From assembly GCA_035286745.1 (NCBI GenBank), contig DATECU010000028.1:1-9681 (forward strand): DNA of 9,681 nt, in the 5' to 3' direction. The notes beneath the pieces were generated by a model, which worked only from the letters and a program-made list of their open reading frames with translations, was not told the DNA's origin and ran no database searches. Both the position numbers and the translations under genes were made by a program. The DNA is from DATECU01 sp035286745 (GTDB lineage Bacteria; Acidobacteriota; Vicinamibacteria; Fen-336). This document shows, piece by piece, positions 1 through 5,825 of the stretch (positions are counted from its first letter, which is position 1; every line of letters begins with the position of its first letter).

Positions 1-478
1 ACCCCGCATTGCCCGAGCTGGCGTAGCCCTTCTCCTGGAGCCGCTTCAGGATCTTGCGGGCCAGCCCTTCGCCCCACTTCTGACCCGCCGCCATCGACTC
101 CTGGACGATCTGGGGCTGCACCTCGATCAGCCGCTGGCCCAGCGGCCCCTGGTAAAACTCGATCAAGCCGCGGATCTCCGCGTGGGTCAGGTGTTTGTCG
201 TAGACGGGTACCACCAGTGCTATCAGGTCGTCGCCCCGAGCCTCGGCCCGGAACCCCTCCCAGAACGCCTCCGGGACCTGCGGGAAGGCCTTCTTGTGGG
301 CGGGCAGCATGGCGTCCATCACCTGCTGGCCCATGCGGCCTGCACCACTGACCTCGAGCAGCCGACGGATGTCGTCGGCCTTGGTGTTGGCCTCGATCCG
401 GGTCGGGCTCGCCGCCCCGGGAACCTGCGCGGGGGGCTCCGCCAGCAGCGCCATCATGATCATCGCTAGGTGCATCAT
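1..478 (-). CDS. DUF2059 domain protein, 3' end outside window
   Basis: 159 codons are visible and no stop is reached, so the C-terminus lies beyond the left edge. Residues about 86-135 carry the DUF2059 pattern: a VPVYDKHLTHAEI stretch, then IEFYQGPLGQRL, then a PQIVQESM helix. This is the usual 'Y..h.t..E...l..FY.gp.Gq.l....P...qes' arrangement. Residues about 35-75 form the helical region that normally precedes it. The N-terminus (MMHLAMIMMALLAEPPA) is short and hydrophobic and could be a weak signal peptide; members of this family are usually exported, and their molecular function is unknown. The start is uncertain: GGAGG lies 2 nt before the ATG at 478 but 5 nt before the ATG at 475, so 475 may be used. 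It is divergent from the NodB-fold pair and shares their 179-bp upstream region. Confidence 0.8.
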   Translation of the reverse strand, partial: MMHLAMIMMALLAEPPAQVPGAASPTRIEANTKADDIRRLLEVSGAGRMGQQVMDAMLPAHKKAFPQVPEAFWEGFRAEARGDDLIALVVPVYDKHLTHAEIRGLIEFYQGPLGQRLIEVQPQIVQESMAAGQKWGEGLARKILKRLQEKGYASSGNAG

Positions 479-657
479 TCCCTCCCGGGTCAAGAACCGT
501 GCCCGCAGGGCGTTCCGGCTCGACCGCGAGTATGGCCGCCCCCCACTTGGGTCGCAAGCCGCGGTGACCCGGGAGTGTGACGCGGCTCACGCCCGGCGGG
601 GCCCCCTCAACCGCAATCCGCCCAAGCTGGTCCAAGCTTTCGAGAGGGAGGTCGTCC
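479..657. promoter_or_regulatory. Divergent control region between DUF2059 gene and NodB-fold pair
   Basis: This 179-bp gap holds the upstream signals of both flanking genes. Ribosome binding sites are visible at each end (GGAGG on the minus strand near 481-485, GGGAGG near 645-650 on the plus strand). It contains a CRP/FNR-like dyad at 576-591. Near the plus-strand gene, CCAAGCT occurs twice exactly 10 bp apart (622-628 and 632-638), and AAGCT/AGCTT (624-628, 635-639) forms a short inverted repeat. No convincing -35/-10 pair was found for either direction. Confidence 0.45.
576..591. promoter_or_regulatory. CRP/FNR-family-like operator
   Basis: The sequence reads TGTGA-CGCGGC-TCACG. It matches the CRP consensus TGTGA-N6-TCACA at nine of ten conserved positions. 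It lies 67 bp before the deacetylase-like start at 658 and about 98 bp before the divergent DUF2059 start. Such a match can arise by chance, and no regulator gene is present here, so binding by a CRP/FNR-type protein is inference only. Confidence 0.35.
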
Positions 658-1935
658 ATGACAGCGCGTTTCGCCCTTGCCTGGCTCCTGGTCGTGCCCA
701 CGGCGCTTCTGGCCGAGGAGCAGCCGCCCATCGACATCGTGTTCAAGATCCACCTGGAGCCGCAGAGCACCCGCGAGGCGTATCGCAAGCGGCGTGACGA
801 CGTGGAAGCGGTGCGCGCCATCGCCGAGGCCCATGGAGCCCGCCTGAGCATCCACGGCAACGGCGAGTTCTGGGAATACTCGCGCGAAGAAGGCGATGCG
901 CCGCTGGTGCGGGCCTGGATCGCCGCCGGCCATCACGTGGGCGTGCACATGCACAGCGTCTACCGTCGTGGACCTCACGACTGGCCCCAGCTCCCAACGG
1001 CCCAGCAGACCGCCGACCGGATACGCTCGCTGTGGCAGGACCACAGCGATGCCCTGCGCACCCTGGTCCCGGAGCATGCCATCCAGGGCGCCACGCCGTT
1101 CGGCTTCGAGGGCGGCACCTTCGACACCCTGATGCAGTCGTTTGGCTTCTCCATCCTCGGAGGAGGCCGCCACGAGATCGCCAGCGACCTCCTGGGCCAT
1201 CCGCCGTTCAATCCCTGGCGGCCGGGGGCGGCGGGCCTGGAAGAGGATCTCAGCAATCGCGACTACTTGATCGTCTTCCATTGTCCACAGATCACCGAAG
1301 CCAAACCCCACGGACCGCAACCGGGCACCTTTCAGGACGCCACGGTCGCCCACCTGCAAGTCGAGTTCTTGCAGGTGTTGCTGGAGCGGGAGCGTGAGGC
1401 GCGCACAGGAGGCGTCGCGAAGCGCTGGCTGTTCGGCTTCTTGACCCACGACAACCAGTCGCCGGCGGAGACTCGAGCCGAGATCGAGCGCCTGTTCACC
1501 TGGCTGGACCCGTTCGTGAGGGCGGGCCAGGCTCGCTATGCGTCGTTTGACGAGGTGGCGGCGAGCTTCCTGGACTGGGAGGCCCGCCATCCCGGGGTTT
1601 CGTCCTTCCACTACCAGGCAGGCGACCCCTACCCCTACTCGTTCCCGGCGTTGGCCTCGGCGCTCCACGCCAGTTCTTCCCAGGTGGTGGACCTGCTAGG
1701 GTCGGTCGAGCTGGGAAGTGGCACCTCCGCCTACCGTTTACTGCGGGGGACCCGCAGCGGCACTGAGAAGGAGGAGTTGCTGCTGGCCTGGCGTGCCGCC
1801 GGATCTGCGAACGTTGACCTGTCGGCTCTCTGGCCGGGGAGCCTGCGGGTCATGGATGGCGCGAGCGGGCGTGAGGAGACAGCCTCCGCCACCGCGGTAC
1901 CGGTGGGTCCCGACCCCGTGCTGGTGCGCCGATGA
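658..1935 (+). CDS. Secreted NodB-fold (polysaccharide deacetylase-like) protein
   Basis: The protein has 425 residues and a signal peptide at about 1-20 (MTARFALAWLLVVPTALLAE). The start at 658 has GGGAGG 7 nt upstream; an in-frame ATG at 577 lacks this. Residues about 25-305 look like a NodB-type deacetylase barrel. G91-HHVG-V-H97-M-H99 corresponds to the 'GHEIGNHTxxHP' metal-binding motif, but the second His is shifted, giving HxH. FLTHDN (H264, D265) matches the C-terminal 'LHD' motif, and RYASFDEVAA (293-302) matches the closing 'rf.tldE' strand. The usual TFDD motif is absent; FKIHLEP occupies its place. Residues about 345-425 resemble the beta-sandwich that ends many glycosidases, closing with GPDPVLV. 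Deacetylation of a cell-wall or extracellular glycan is plausible but unproven, and a non-catalytic or other hydrolase role is possible. Its stop overlaps the next start (ATGA), so the two are probably co-translated. Confidence 0.72.
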   Translation: MTARFALAWLLVVPTALLAEEQPPIDIVFKIHLEPQSTREAYRKRRDDVEAVRAIAEAHGARLSIHGNGEFWEYSREEGDAPLVRAWIAAGHHVGVHMHSVYRRGPHDWPQLPTAQQTADRIRSLWQDHSDALRTLVPEHAIQGATPFGFEGGTFDTLMQSFGFSILGGGRHEIASDLLGHPPFNPWRPGAAGLEEDLSNRDYLIVFHCPQITEAKPHGPQPGTFQDATVAHLQVEFLQVLLEREREARTGGVAKRWLFGFLTHDNQSPAETRAEIERLFTWLDPFVRAGQARYASFDEVAASFLDWEARHPGVSSFHYQAGDPYPYSFPALASALHASSSQVVDLLGSVELGSGTSAYRLLRGTRSGTEKEELLLAWRAAGSANVDLSALWPGSLRVMDGASGREETASATAVPVGPDPVLVRR

Positions 1936-3347
1936 AGGGCGGGCTGCGAAGCGCGGCCCTCGCGCTGGGCCTTCTGCTGGCGGCTTCGGCCTCTGCCGAC
2001 ACCGTCTTCACCATCACCCTGAACGTCAACTACTACCAGGACGCGACCGCCGATCGAGTGGCCCCGGCCATTCGTCGCCACCTGATCCTGATGCGCAAGC
2101 ACGGTTTCCGGGCCGACTACACCTTCACCTGGCTGGCGGCGCGCATGGTGGCAGAGCGCGATCCCGGCCTGTTTGCCGAGTTGGAGGCGGCCGGCATGGG
2201 CATTGGCCACCACGGCGCCAACCGGCCGCCGCATCCGAACCCCATCGAGCTGGTGCAGGGCAAGAGCTGGGACGCTGCGGTGGCCGCGGTCCGCGAGTAC
2301 GAGAGCCACGACGTGGACCCGGCCACCGGCGCTCTGCTTCCGAGCCTGGGCGGCTTGCTGGGTCTCCGGACGTTATACGGTCTCACGCCGCTGGCCACCG
2401 GCCGCTTCGTAAGGGCGCCGGTGCTGTTGGTAGCGGAGGAGCACGGGGCCCGCATGATGGTGGGCCTGGCCTCAAACGTGGGCGCCAGCTCGGCCGAGGC
2501 CTGGTTCATGGGCGCCCTGAACCGGCCCGAGCACGCGGACCTCACCGTCGAGCCCGACGCCTACGACCCGAAGGACGGGACCCAGGGCGCGGCCGCCGTG
2601 GCTGCGTTGGCCTCCGCTCTCGCGACACGGTCCGATGGCCTGCACTTTGGCGCGCTCCTGGTCCACGACAGCGAGTTCGTGGGCGGGTCCATCCAGAACA
2701 TGCGGGCTTCCGGCGTCCCGGACTCGCGAAACGAGGCCTACTGGCGCGCCTACGAGACCATCGTGGCCTACCTGGCGGCGCGGCCCGAGGTGAGAGTTCG
2801 CACCCAGCGCCAGATCTTCGACGCCGCCATCCCTGAGGGAGCGATCACCGCCCAGGAGCTTGCGCTGGCGGCGTCGAACCTGGCCGCCGCGTCCACGCTG
2901 CCTCTCTTCGTGGAGACCGGCGACCGCCGCCTCAGCCTGGCCCGGGCGCTGATCGCGCTGGAAGAGACGGTGGCCGCGGCCGGCTCGGGAGCGGCGGCCC
3001 CGGCCACGGCAGGAGCCGTGTCGGTGTTAGGCCCACGAGCCGAAGCTCCGGCCTCTCTGGGCACGCTCTCCCTGTCCCGCCCCGATCTGGTACGAGCCGC
3101 GGCCTCCTCGGCGGGTCGCGACGGCAGCTTCATCCGCTCCACGGTGACGGTGGGCGGTCGCACCTTGAACGCCGCCGAGTACCTGACCGCGCTGGCGCGC
3201 CTGGTGGCCTCCGGCTATCCCTCCGAGGTGCGGGTGGAGGGACTGAGCCTGTTCCCCGACGGCACCGGCGCGGTTCAGGACGCTCTCACCCGCTTGCAGT
3301 TCTGGACCTACGAACCAGCCCGCTTCGCTGTCGAACGTCTGCGCTAG
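1932..3347 (+). CDS. Secreted NodB-fold protein with C-terminal PMBR-like repeats
   Basis: The protein has 471 residues and a signal peptide at 1-22 (cleavage near SASA|D). The ATG overlaps the upstream TGA and no clear ribosome binding site is seen, so translational coupling is likely. The barrel spans about 24-300. FTITLNVNYYQD (26-37) sits where the catalytic Asp motif normally lies, with Asn for Asp. GMGIGHHGANRPPHP (88-102) corresponds to the metal-binding motif, and LLVHDSEF (242-249) to the 'LHD' motif. RVRTQRQIFD (288-297) closes the barrel. Two similar segments follow (about 305-351 and 379-428), each with an 'l..aA' helix, a central V/T strand and an 'l..a..l..l' helix, resembling pseudomurein-binding repeats (PF09373). 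A polymer-binding tail on a glycan-modifying or glycan-sensing barrel fits this layout. Substrate and catalytic competence are unknown. Confidence 0.68.
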   Translation: MKGGLRSAALALGLLLAASASADTVFTITLNVNYYQDATADRVAPAIRRHLILMRKHGFRADYTFTWLAARMVAERDPGLFAELEAAGMGIGHHGANRPPHPNPIELVQGKSWDAAVAAVREYESHDVDPATGALLPSLGGLLGLRTLYGLTPLATGRFVRAPVLLVAEEHGARMMVGLASNVGASSAEAWFMGALNRPEHADLTVEPDAYDPKDGTQGAAAVAALASALATRSDGLHFGALLVHDSEFVGGSIQNMRASGVPDSRNEAYWRAYETIVAYLAARPEVRVRTQRQIFDAAIPEGAITAQELALAASNLAAASTLPLFVETGDRRLSLARALIALEETVAAAGSGAAAPATAGAVSVLGPRAEAPASLGTLSLSRPDLVRAAASSAGRDGSFIRSTVTVGGRTLNAAEYLTALARLVASGYPSEVRVEGLSLFPDGTGAVQDALTRLQFWTYEPARFAVERLR

Positions 3348-3353
3348 GCGCAG

Positions 3354-3375
3354 CGATTGGCCGCCGCGGCCATCG
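3354..3375. terminator. Convergent hairpin, possible bidirectional terminator
   Basis: TGGCCG-CCG-CGGCCA forms a 6-bp stem, extended by CGA/TCG beyond a single bulged T to 9 pairs. It lies 7 bp after the stop of the plus-strand gene and about 50 bp beyond the stop of glnA coming the other way. There is no T-run on either strand, so intrinsic termination is only a possibility. Confidence 0.35.
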
Positions 3376-3426
3376 AACGATCGCGACCGCCTCCGGGGGG
3401 CTCGACGAGGGCGTCGGGATTGGGGG

Positions 3427-4845
3427 TCACAGGTCGTAGTACAGCTCGATTTCGTAGGGATGGGGACGGTTGCGCACCTCTCGGTCCTCGGCTCGCTTCT
3501 TGCTCACCCATCGATGCACCAGGTCCTCGGTGAAGGCAGAACCCTCGAGCAGGAAGGCATGGTCGCGCTCCAAAGCGTCGAGCGCCTGGTCCAGCGAGGT
3601 GGGCAATGCCTGGATTTGTGCCCTCCTCTCGGCGGGCCAGCCGAAGACGTCCTCGTCCACCGGCCCGAAGCCGAGGTCGCTCGGGTCCAGCCGGCGCCTG
3701 ATTCCGTCCAGTCCCGCCAGCAATTGTGCCGCCATGGCCAGATAGGGATTGCAGGTGGCGTCCGGCGGACGGAACTCGAAGCGGGCCGATTCCGGACGGT
3801 TCGCATAGCGCGGTATGCGGATGGCGGCGCTGCGGTTGCCCAGGGAGTAGATGGCGCTGACCGGCGCCTCGAAGCCCGGCACCAGACGCCGGTAGGAGTT
3901 GGTCGAAGGGTTGGTGAGAGCCATCACCGCGGCCCCGTGAGCCAGCACCCCTCCCATGTAGAAGCGGGCGGCCTGACTCAGCCGGCCGTAGCCGGCGGCG
4001 TCATAGAAGACGTTGCGATCGCCCAGCCAGACCTGCTGATGGCAGTGCATGCCGGAGCCGGCCTCGCCGTAGAGGGGCTTGGGCATGAAGGTCGCCGTCA
4101 TGCCTCGCTGGCGGGCGACCATCCGGGTCACGTACTTGGCCAGGAGAGTGGCGTCGGCGGCGCGCACCAGCGGCAGAAGCGGGATCTCGATCTCACACTG
4201 CCCCGGACCGCCCACCTCGTGGTGGTGGTACTTGACCGGTACCCCCATGGCCTCAAGGTCCAGGCTGATCCGGGTCCGCAGGTCGAACAGGTGGTCCTGG
4301 GGCGGAATGGCGTGATAGCCGCCGCCCCGGGGGATGGTGTAGCCGCTGCCGAGCTCGTGGCTCTTCCAGTCGGCCTCGGTCGACTCGACGCGATAGGCGG
4401 CAACGTTCATGGCGTTCTGGTAGGACACGCCGTTGAAGACGTAGAACTCGAACTCGGGCCCCCACAGGCTGCGGTCGCCGACTCCGGTCGCCCTGAGCGC
4501 CTCCTCGGCGCGGAAGGCCACGGTGCGCGGGTCGTCGGGGAAGGGGGCGCGGGTGTCGGCCTCCAGGGCACGGCAGAGGAAGCTCAAGGTGGGGACTTCC
4601 CAAAAGTGATCGAGGAAACCGGTGGAGAGATCGGGCACCAGCACCATGTCCCCCGACTTCACCGACTTGAGGCCCAGGGACGAGCCGTCTACGCCGACGC
4701 CGGACTCGAGCAGAGCCGGCGTGAAGCGAGCGGAGGGAAGGGTGACGTGGCGCCATCGGCCGGGCAGGTCGCAGAACTTCAGGTCCACCATGACGACCGA
4801 GCGATCGGCGATGAAGGCGGCAGCGGCGTCGAAGGTGTCGAACAT
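3427..4845 (-). CDS. glnA: Glutamine synthetase, type I
   Basis: This enzyme makes glutamine from glutamate, ammonia and ATP (EC 6.3.1.2) in the cytoplasm, normally as a dodecamer. The 472-residue length is typical. Visible active-site motifs are GPEFEF (E131, E133), HHHE (E210), GQCE (E218), GSGMHCH (H267), NSYRR..PGFEAP (R319, E326), AIRIP (R343) and RFEFRPPD (E357, R359). The C-terminus ELYYDL is also typical. The segment around 147-175 has the extra length of the GSI-beta subclass, whose members are often adenylylated. The adenylylation loop aligns without gaps to E. coli NLYDLPP, but here it reads DVFGWP. The target Tyr is Phe401 (codon TTC at 3643-3645), so control by GlnE-type adenylylation should be lost. 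AGGAG lies 7 nt before the ATG. The gene stands alone, with no glnB or ntr gene nearby. Confidence 0.96.
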   Translation of the reverse strand: MFDTFDAAAAFIADRSVVMVDLKFCDLPGRWRHVTLPSARFTPALLESGVGVDGSSLGLKSVKSGDMVLVPDLSTGFLDHFWEVPTLSFLCRALEADTRAPFPDDPRTVAFRAEEALRATGVGDRSLWGPEFEFYVFNGVSYQNAMNVAAYRVESTEADWKSHELGSGYTIPRGGGYHAIPPQDHLFDLRTRISLDLEAMGVPVKYHHHEVGGPGQCEIEIPLLPLVRAADATLLAKYVTRMVARQRGMTATFMPKPLYGEAGSGMHCHQQVWLGDRNVFYDAAGYGRLSQAARFYMGGVLAHGAAVMALTNPSTNSYRRLVPGFEAPVSAIYSLGNRSAAIRIPRYANRPESARFEFRPPDATCNPYLAMAAQLLAGLDGIRRRLDPSDLGFGPVDEDVFGWPAERRAQIQALPTSLDQALDALERDHAFLLEGSAFTEDLVHRWVSKKRAEDREVRNRPHPYEIELYYDL

Positions 4846-5036
4846 CTGGGGGCTCCTAAGGCGTGCAGTCAGAGGCGATGGGTCACCTCACGGGTGCATT
4901 GGCGACGCACCTTCCGGTCGGGACTCGCTGCACAGCCGACATCGAGTCCGGGGAAGTATAGGCTGGCGGGGCCCCAGCTCACCTGGTCCAATTGGCTCAT
5001 GGCCGAAGACCGGCCGTCCGGCCTCGGCTCCTGGGG

Positions 5037-5060
5037 ACGCGGGGGGCGGGAACCCCGCGT
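5037..5060. promoter_or_regulatory. Perfect inverted repeat, candidate operator
   Basis: ACGCGGGG (5037-5044) and CCCCGCGT (5053-5060) are exact reverse complements separated by 8 nt. The repeat covers the expected -35 region and spacer of the promoter that follows, and its last T is the first base of TATACAAT. This geometry suits a repressor dimer and is typical of autoregulated small operons. The binding protein is unknown. Confidence 0.5.
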
Positions 5061-5067
5061 ATACAAT
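5060..5067 (+). promoter_or_regulatory. -10 box of a probable leaderless promoter
   Basis: TATACAAT stands out in GC-rich surroundings and ends 7 nt before the GTG at 5074. Normal -10 to start-site spacing puts transcription initiation at or next to that GTG. No Shine-Dalgarno sequence precedes the start, which agrees with a leaderless mRNA. Confidence 0.55.
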
Positions 5068-5073
5068 GACGGC

Positions 5074-5547
5074 GTGAGGGGATCGGACTTCGATGAGGTC
5101 GAGTTCTTCCGTGCCGTAGCTGAGAGCGGCGCCCGCGCGCTGCTCATCGGCCGCCGCGCGTTGGTTGTGCTCGGCATACCGGTCCTAACGGGGGACTACG
5201 ACTTCTGGCTCCACATCGACGACCTGGCCAGCTTCAACGCGGCGGTCGAGCCGCTGGGTCTGCTGCCGACCCACACGCCGGAGGAAGCCCGCGCGCGCGG
5301 TCGCTACGCCGTGGAGAACGACGAGCACGTCGACGTGCTGGTCGCTCGTTCCGTCCCCACGGTCGACGGTTTGCGGGTCGCGTTCGACGAGGTCTGGCCA
5401 CGCCGGCAGACTCTGGAGGTCGCCCCCGGCGTCGGCATCGCCCTGCCGGCGCTCGACGACCTGATCCTGACCAAGCGCTTCGGCGGCCGGCCGAAGGACC
5501 TCGAGGACATTCGCCTCCTCGAGGCGCTGCGGAGCGAAGACCGGTGA
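5074..5547 (+). CDS. Small MNT-type nucleotidyltransferase-fold protein
   Basis: The 157-residue protein resembles the minimal nucleotidyltransferase (MNT/AbiEii-like, DUF6036-like) group. LLIGRRALVVLG (23-34) fills the 'GGxA...G' substrate loop, with GR in place of the usual GG. GDYDFWL (40-46) gives the DxD pair D41/D43, and HVDVLV supplies a third acidic residue, D87. LPALDDLILTKRFGGRPKDLEDIRLLEAL (from 124) is the familiar C-terminal helix with K134. Relatives act as antitoxins or toxins, or transfer nucleotides to proteins or tRNA; the substrate here is unknown. GTG 5074 was chosen because of the -10 box 7 nt upstream. An in-frame ATG at 4999 would lie upstream of that promoter and lacks a ribosome binding site. 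The gene overlaps the next by 4 nt (GTGA). Confidence 0.72.
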   Translation: MRGSDFDEVEFFRAVAESGARALLIGRRALVVLGIPVLTGDYDFWLHIDDLASFNAAVEPLGLLPTHTPEEARARGRYAVENDEHVDVLVARSVPTVDGLRVAFDEVWPRRQTLEVAPGVGIALPALDDLILTKRFGGRPKDLEDIRLLEALRSEDR

Positions 5548-5825
5548 GGCCCCTGGTGCCTCCGGGGCCCGAGGCCCTGGCTCGGGTGCGGGCTCTGGCC
5601 GAGCGCGTGCTCGGCGAGCAGGAGTTCCGTGAGGCGCTGGCGATACCCTTGGGCGAAGACGAGGTCGCAGAATCGCGGTCGTTGATCCGCTGGTTTCGCA
5701 GGCGCTATCCGACTCCCGGCGAGCGCCTCGCCTACGCCCGCCGGGCCTACCGTCGGTGGGCGGCGGCGTTGCCGCAACCGCCACACCCCTTGGCTTCGGA
5801 TTCGACTACTCGAAGCCGTTCCTGA
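5544..5825 (+). CDS. Small helical protein, partner of the nucleotidyltransferase
   Basis: The 93-residue protein is coupled to the preceding gene through a GTGA overlap. GGAG at 5531-5534, 9 nt before the GTG, can serve as ribosome binding site. It appears wholly helical and charged. Residues 10-34 form one amphipathic helix, 38-54 another ending in SLIRWFRRRY, and after PTPGER a third runs LAYARRAYRRWAA. The tail after residue 77 is low complexity. I recognise no named family. The co-translated pairing with an MNT-fold protein suggests a two-component module, such as a toxin and its antitoxin or an accessory subunit. This is inference from gene order. The last 20 nt overlap the end of the convergent CHRD gene, so the poorly structured C-terminus may be an addition. 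Confidence 0.6.
   Translation: MRPLVPPGPEALARVRALAERVLGEQEFREALAIPLGEDEVAESRSLIRWFRRRYPTPGERLAYARRAYRRWAAALPQPPHPLASDSTTRSRS

Larger units (their letters stand above)
4846..5073. promoter_or_regulatory. Divergent promoter region of glnA and the nucleotidyltransferase cassette
   Basis: This 228-bp gap separates glnA (left) from the cassette (right). On the minus strand TATACT (4955-4960) is a good -10 candidate for glnA and would give a leader of about 100 nt, but no matching -35 was found. No sigma-54 type GG-N10-GC element was recognised. On the plus strand TATACAAT (5060-5067) serves the cassette. A perfect 8-bp palindrome CCAATTGG lies at 4988-4995 between the two. Confidence 0.5.

Noticed and set aside
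577..657. Upstream ATG for the first NodB-fold protein
   Set aside because: It would add 27 residues before a good signal peptide; the ATG at 658 has GGGAGG at proper spacing.
607..1668. Long open frame (353 codons) on the minus strand opposite the first NodB-fold gene
   Set aside because: It is antisense to a gene with a signal peptide, ribosome binding site and recognisable motifs; its translation is low-complexity Arg/Gly-rich with no family features. Such frames are common in GC-rich DNA.
1718..2836. 372-codon plus-strand frame overlapping both NodB-fold genes
   Set aside because: Arg/Pro/Gly-rich composition, straddles the ATGA junction of two real genes in another frame, and has no ribosome binding site.
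4988..4995. CCAATTGG palindrome upstream of glnA
   Set aside because: Symmetry does not extend beyond 8 bp and no second copy is present, so it is not reported as an operator.
3460..5073. In-frame upstream extension of the nucleotidyltransferase across the whole of glnA
   Set aside because: It runs antisense to an unmistakable glutamine synthetase. Only the part after 5074 resembles a protein family, and a promoter lies at 5060-5067.
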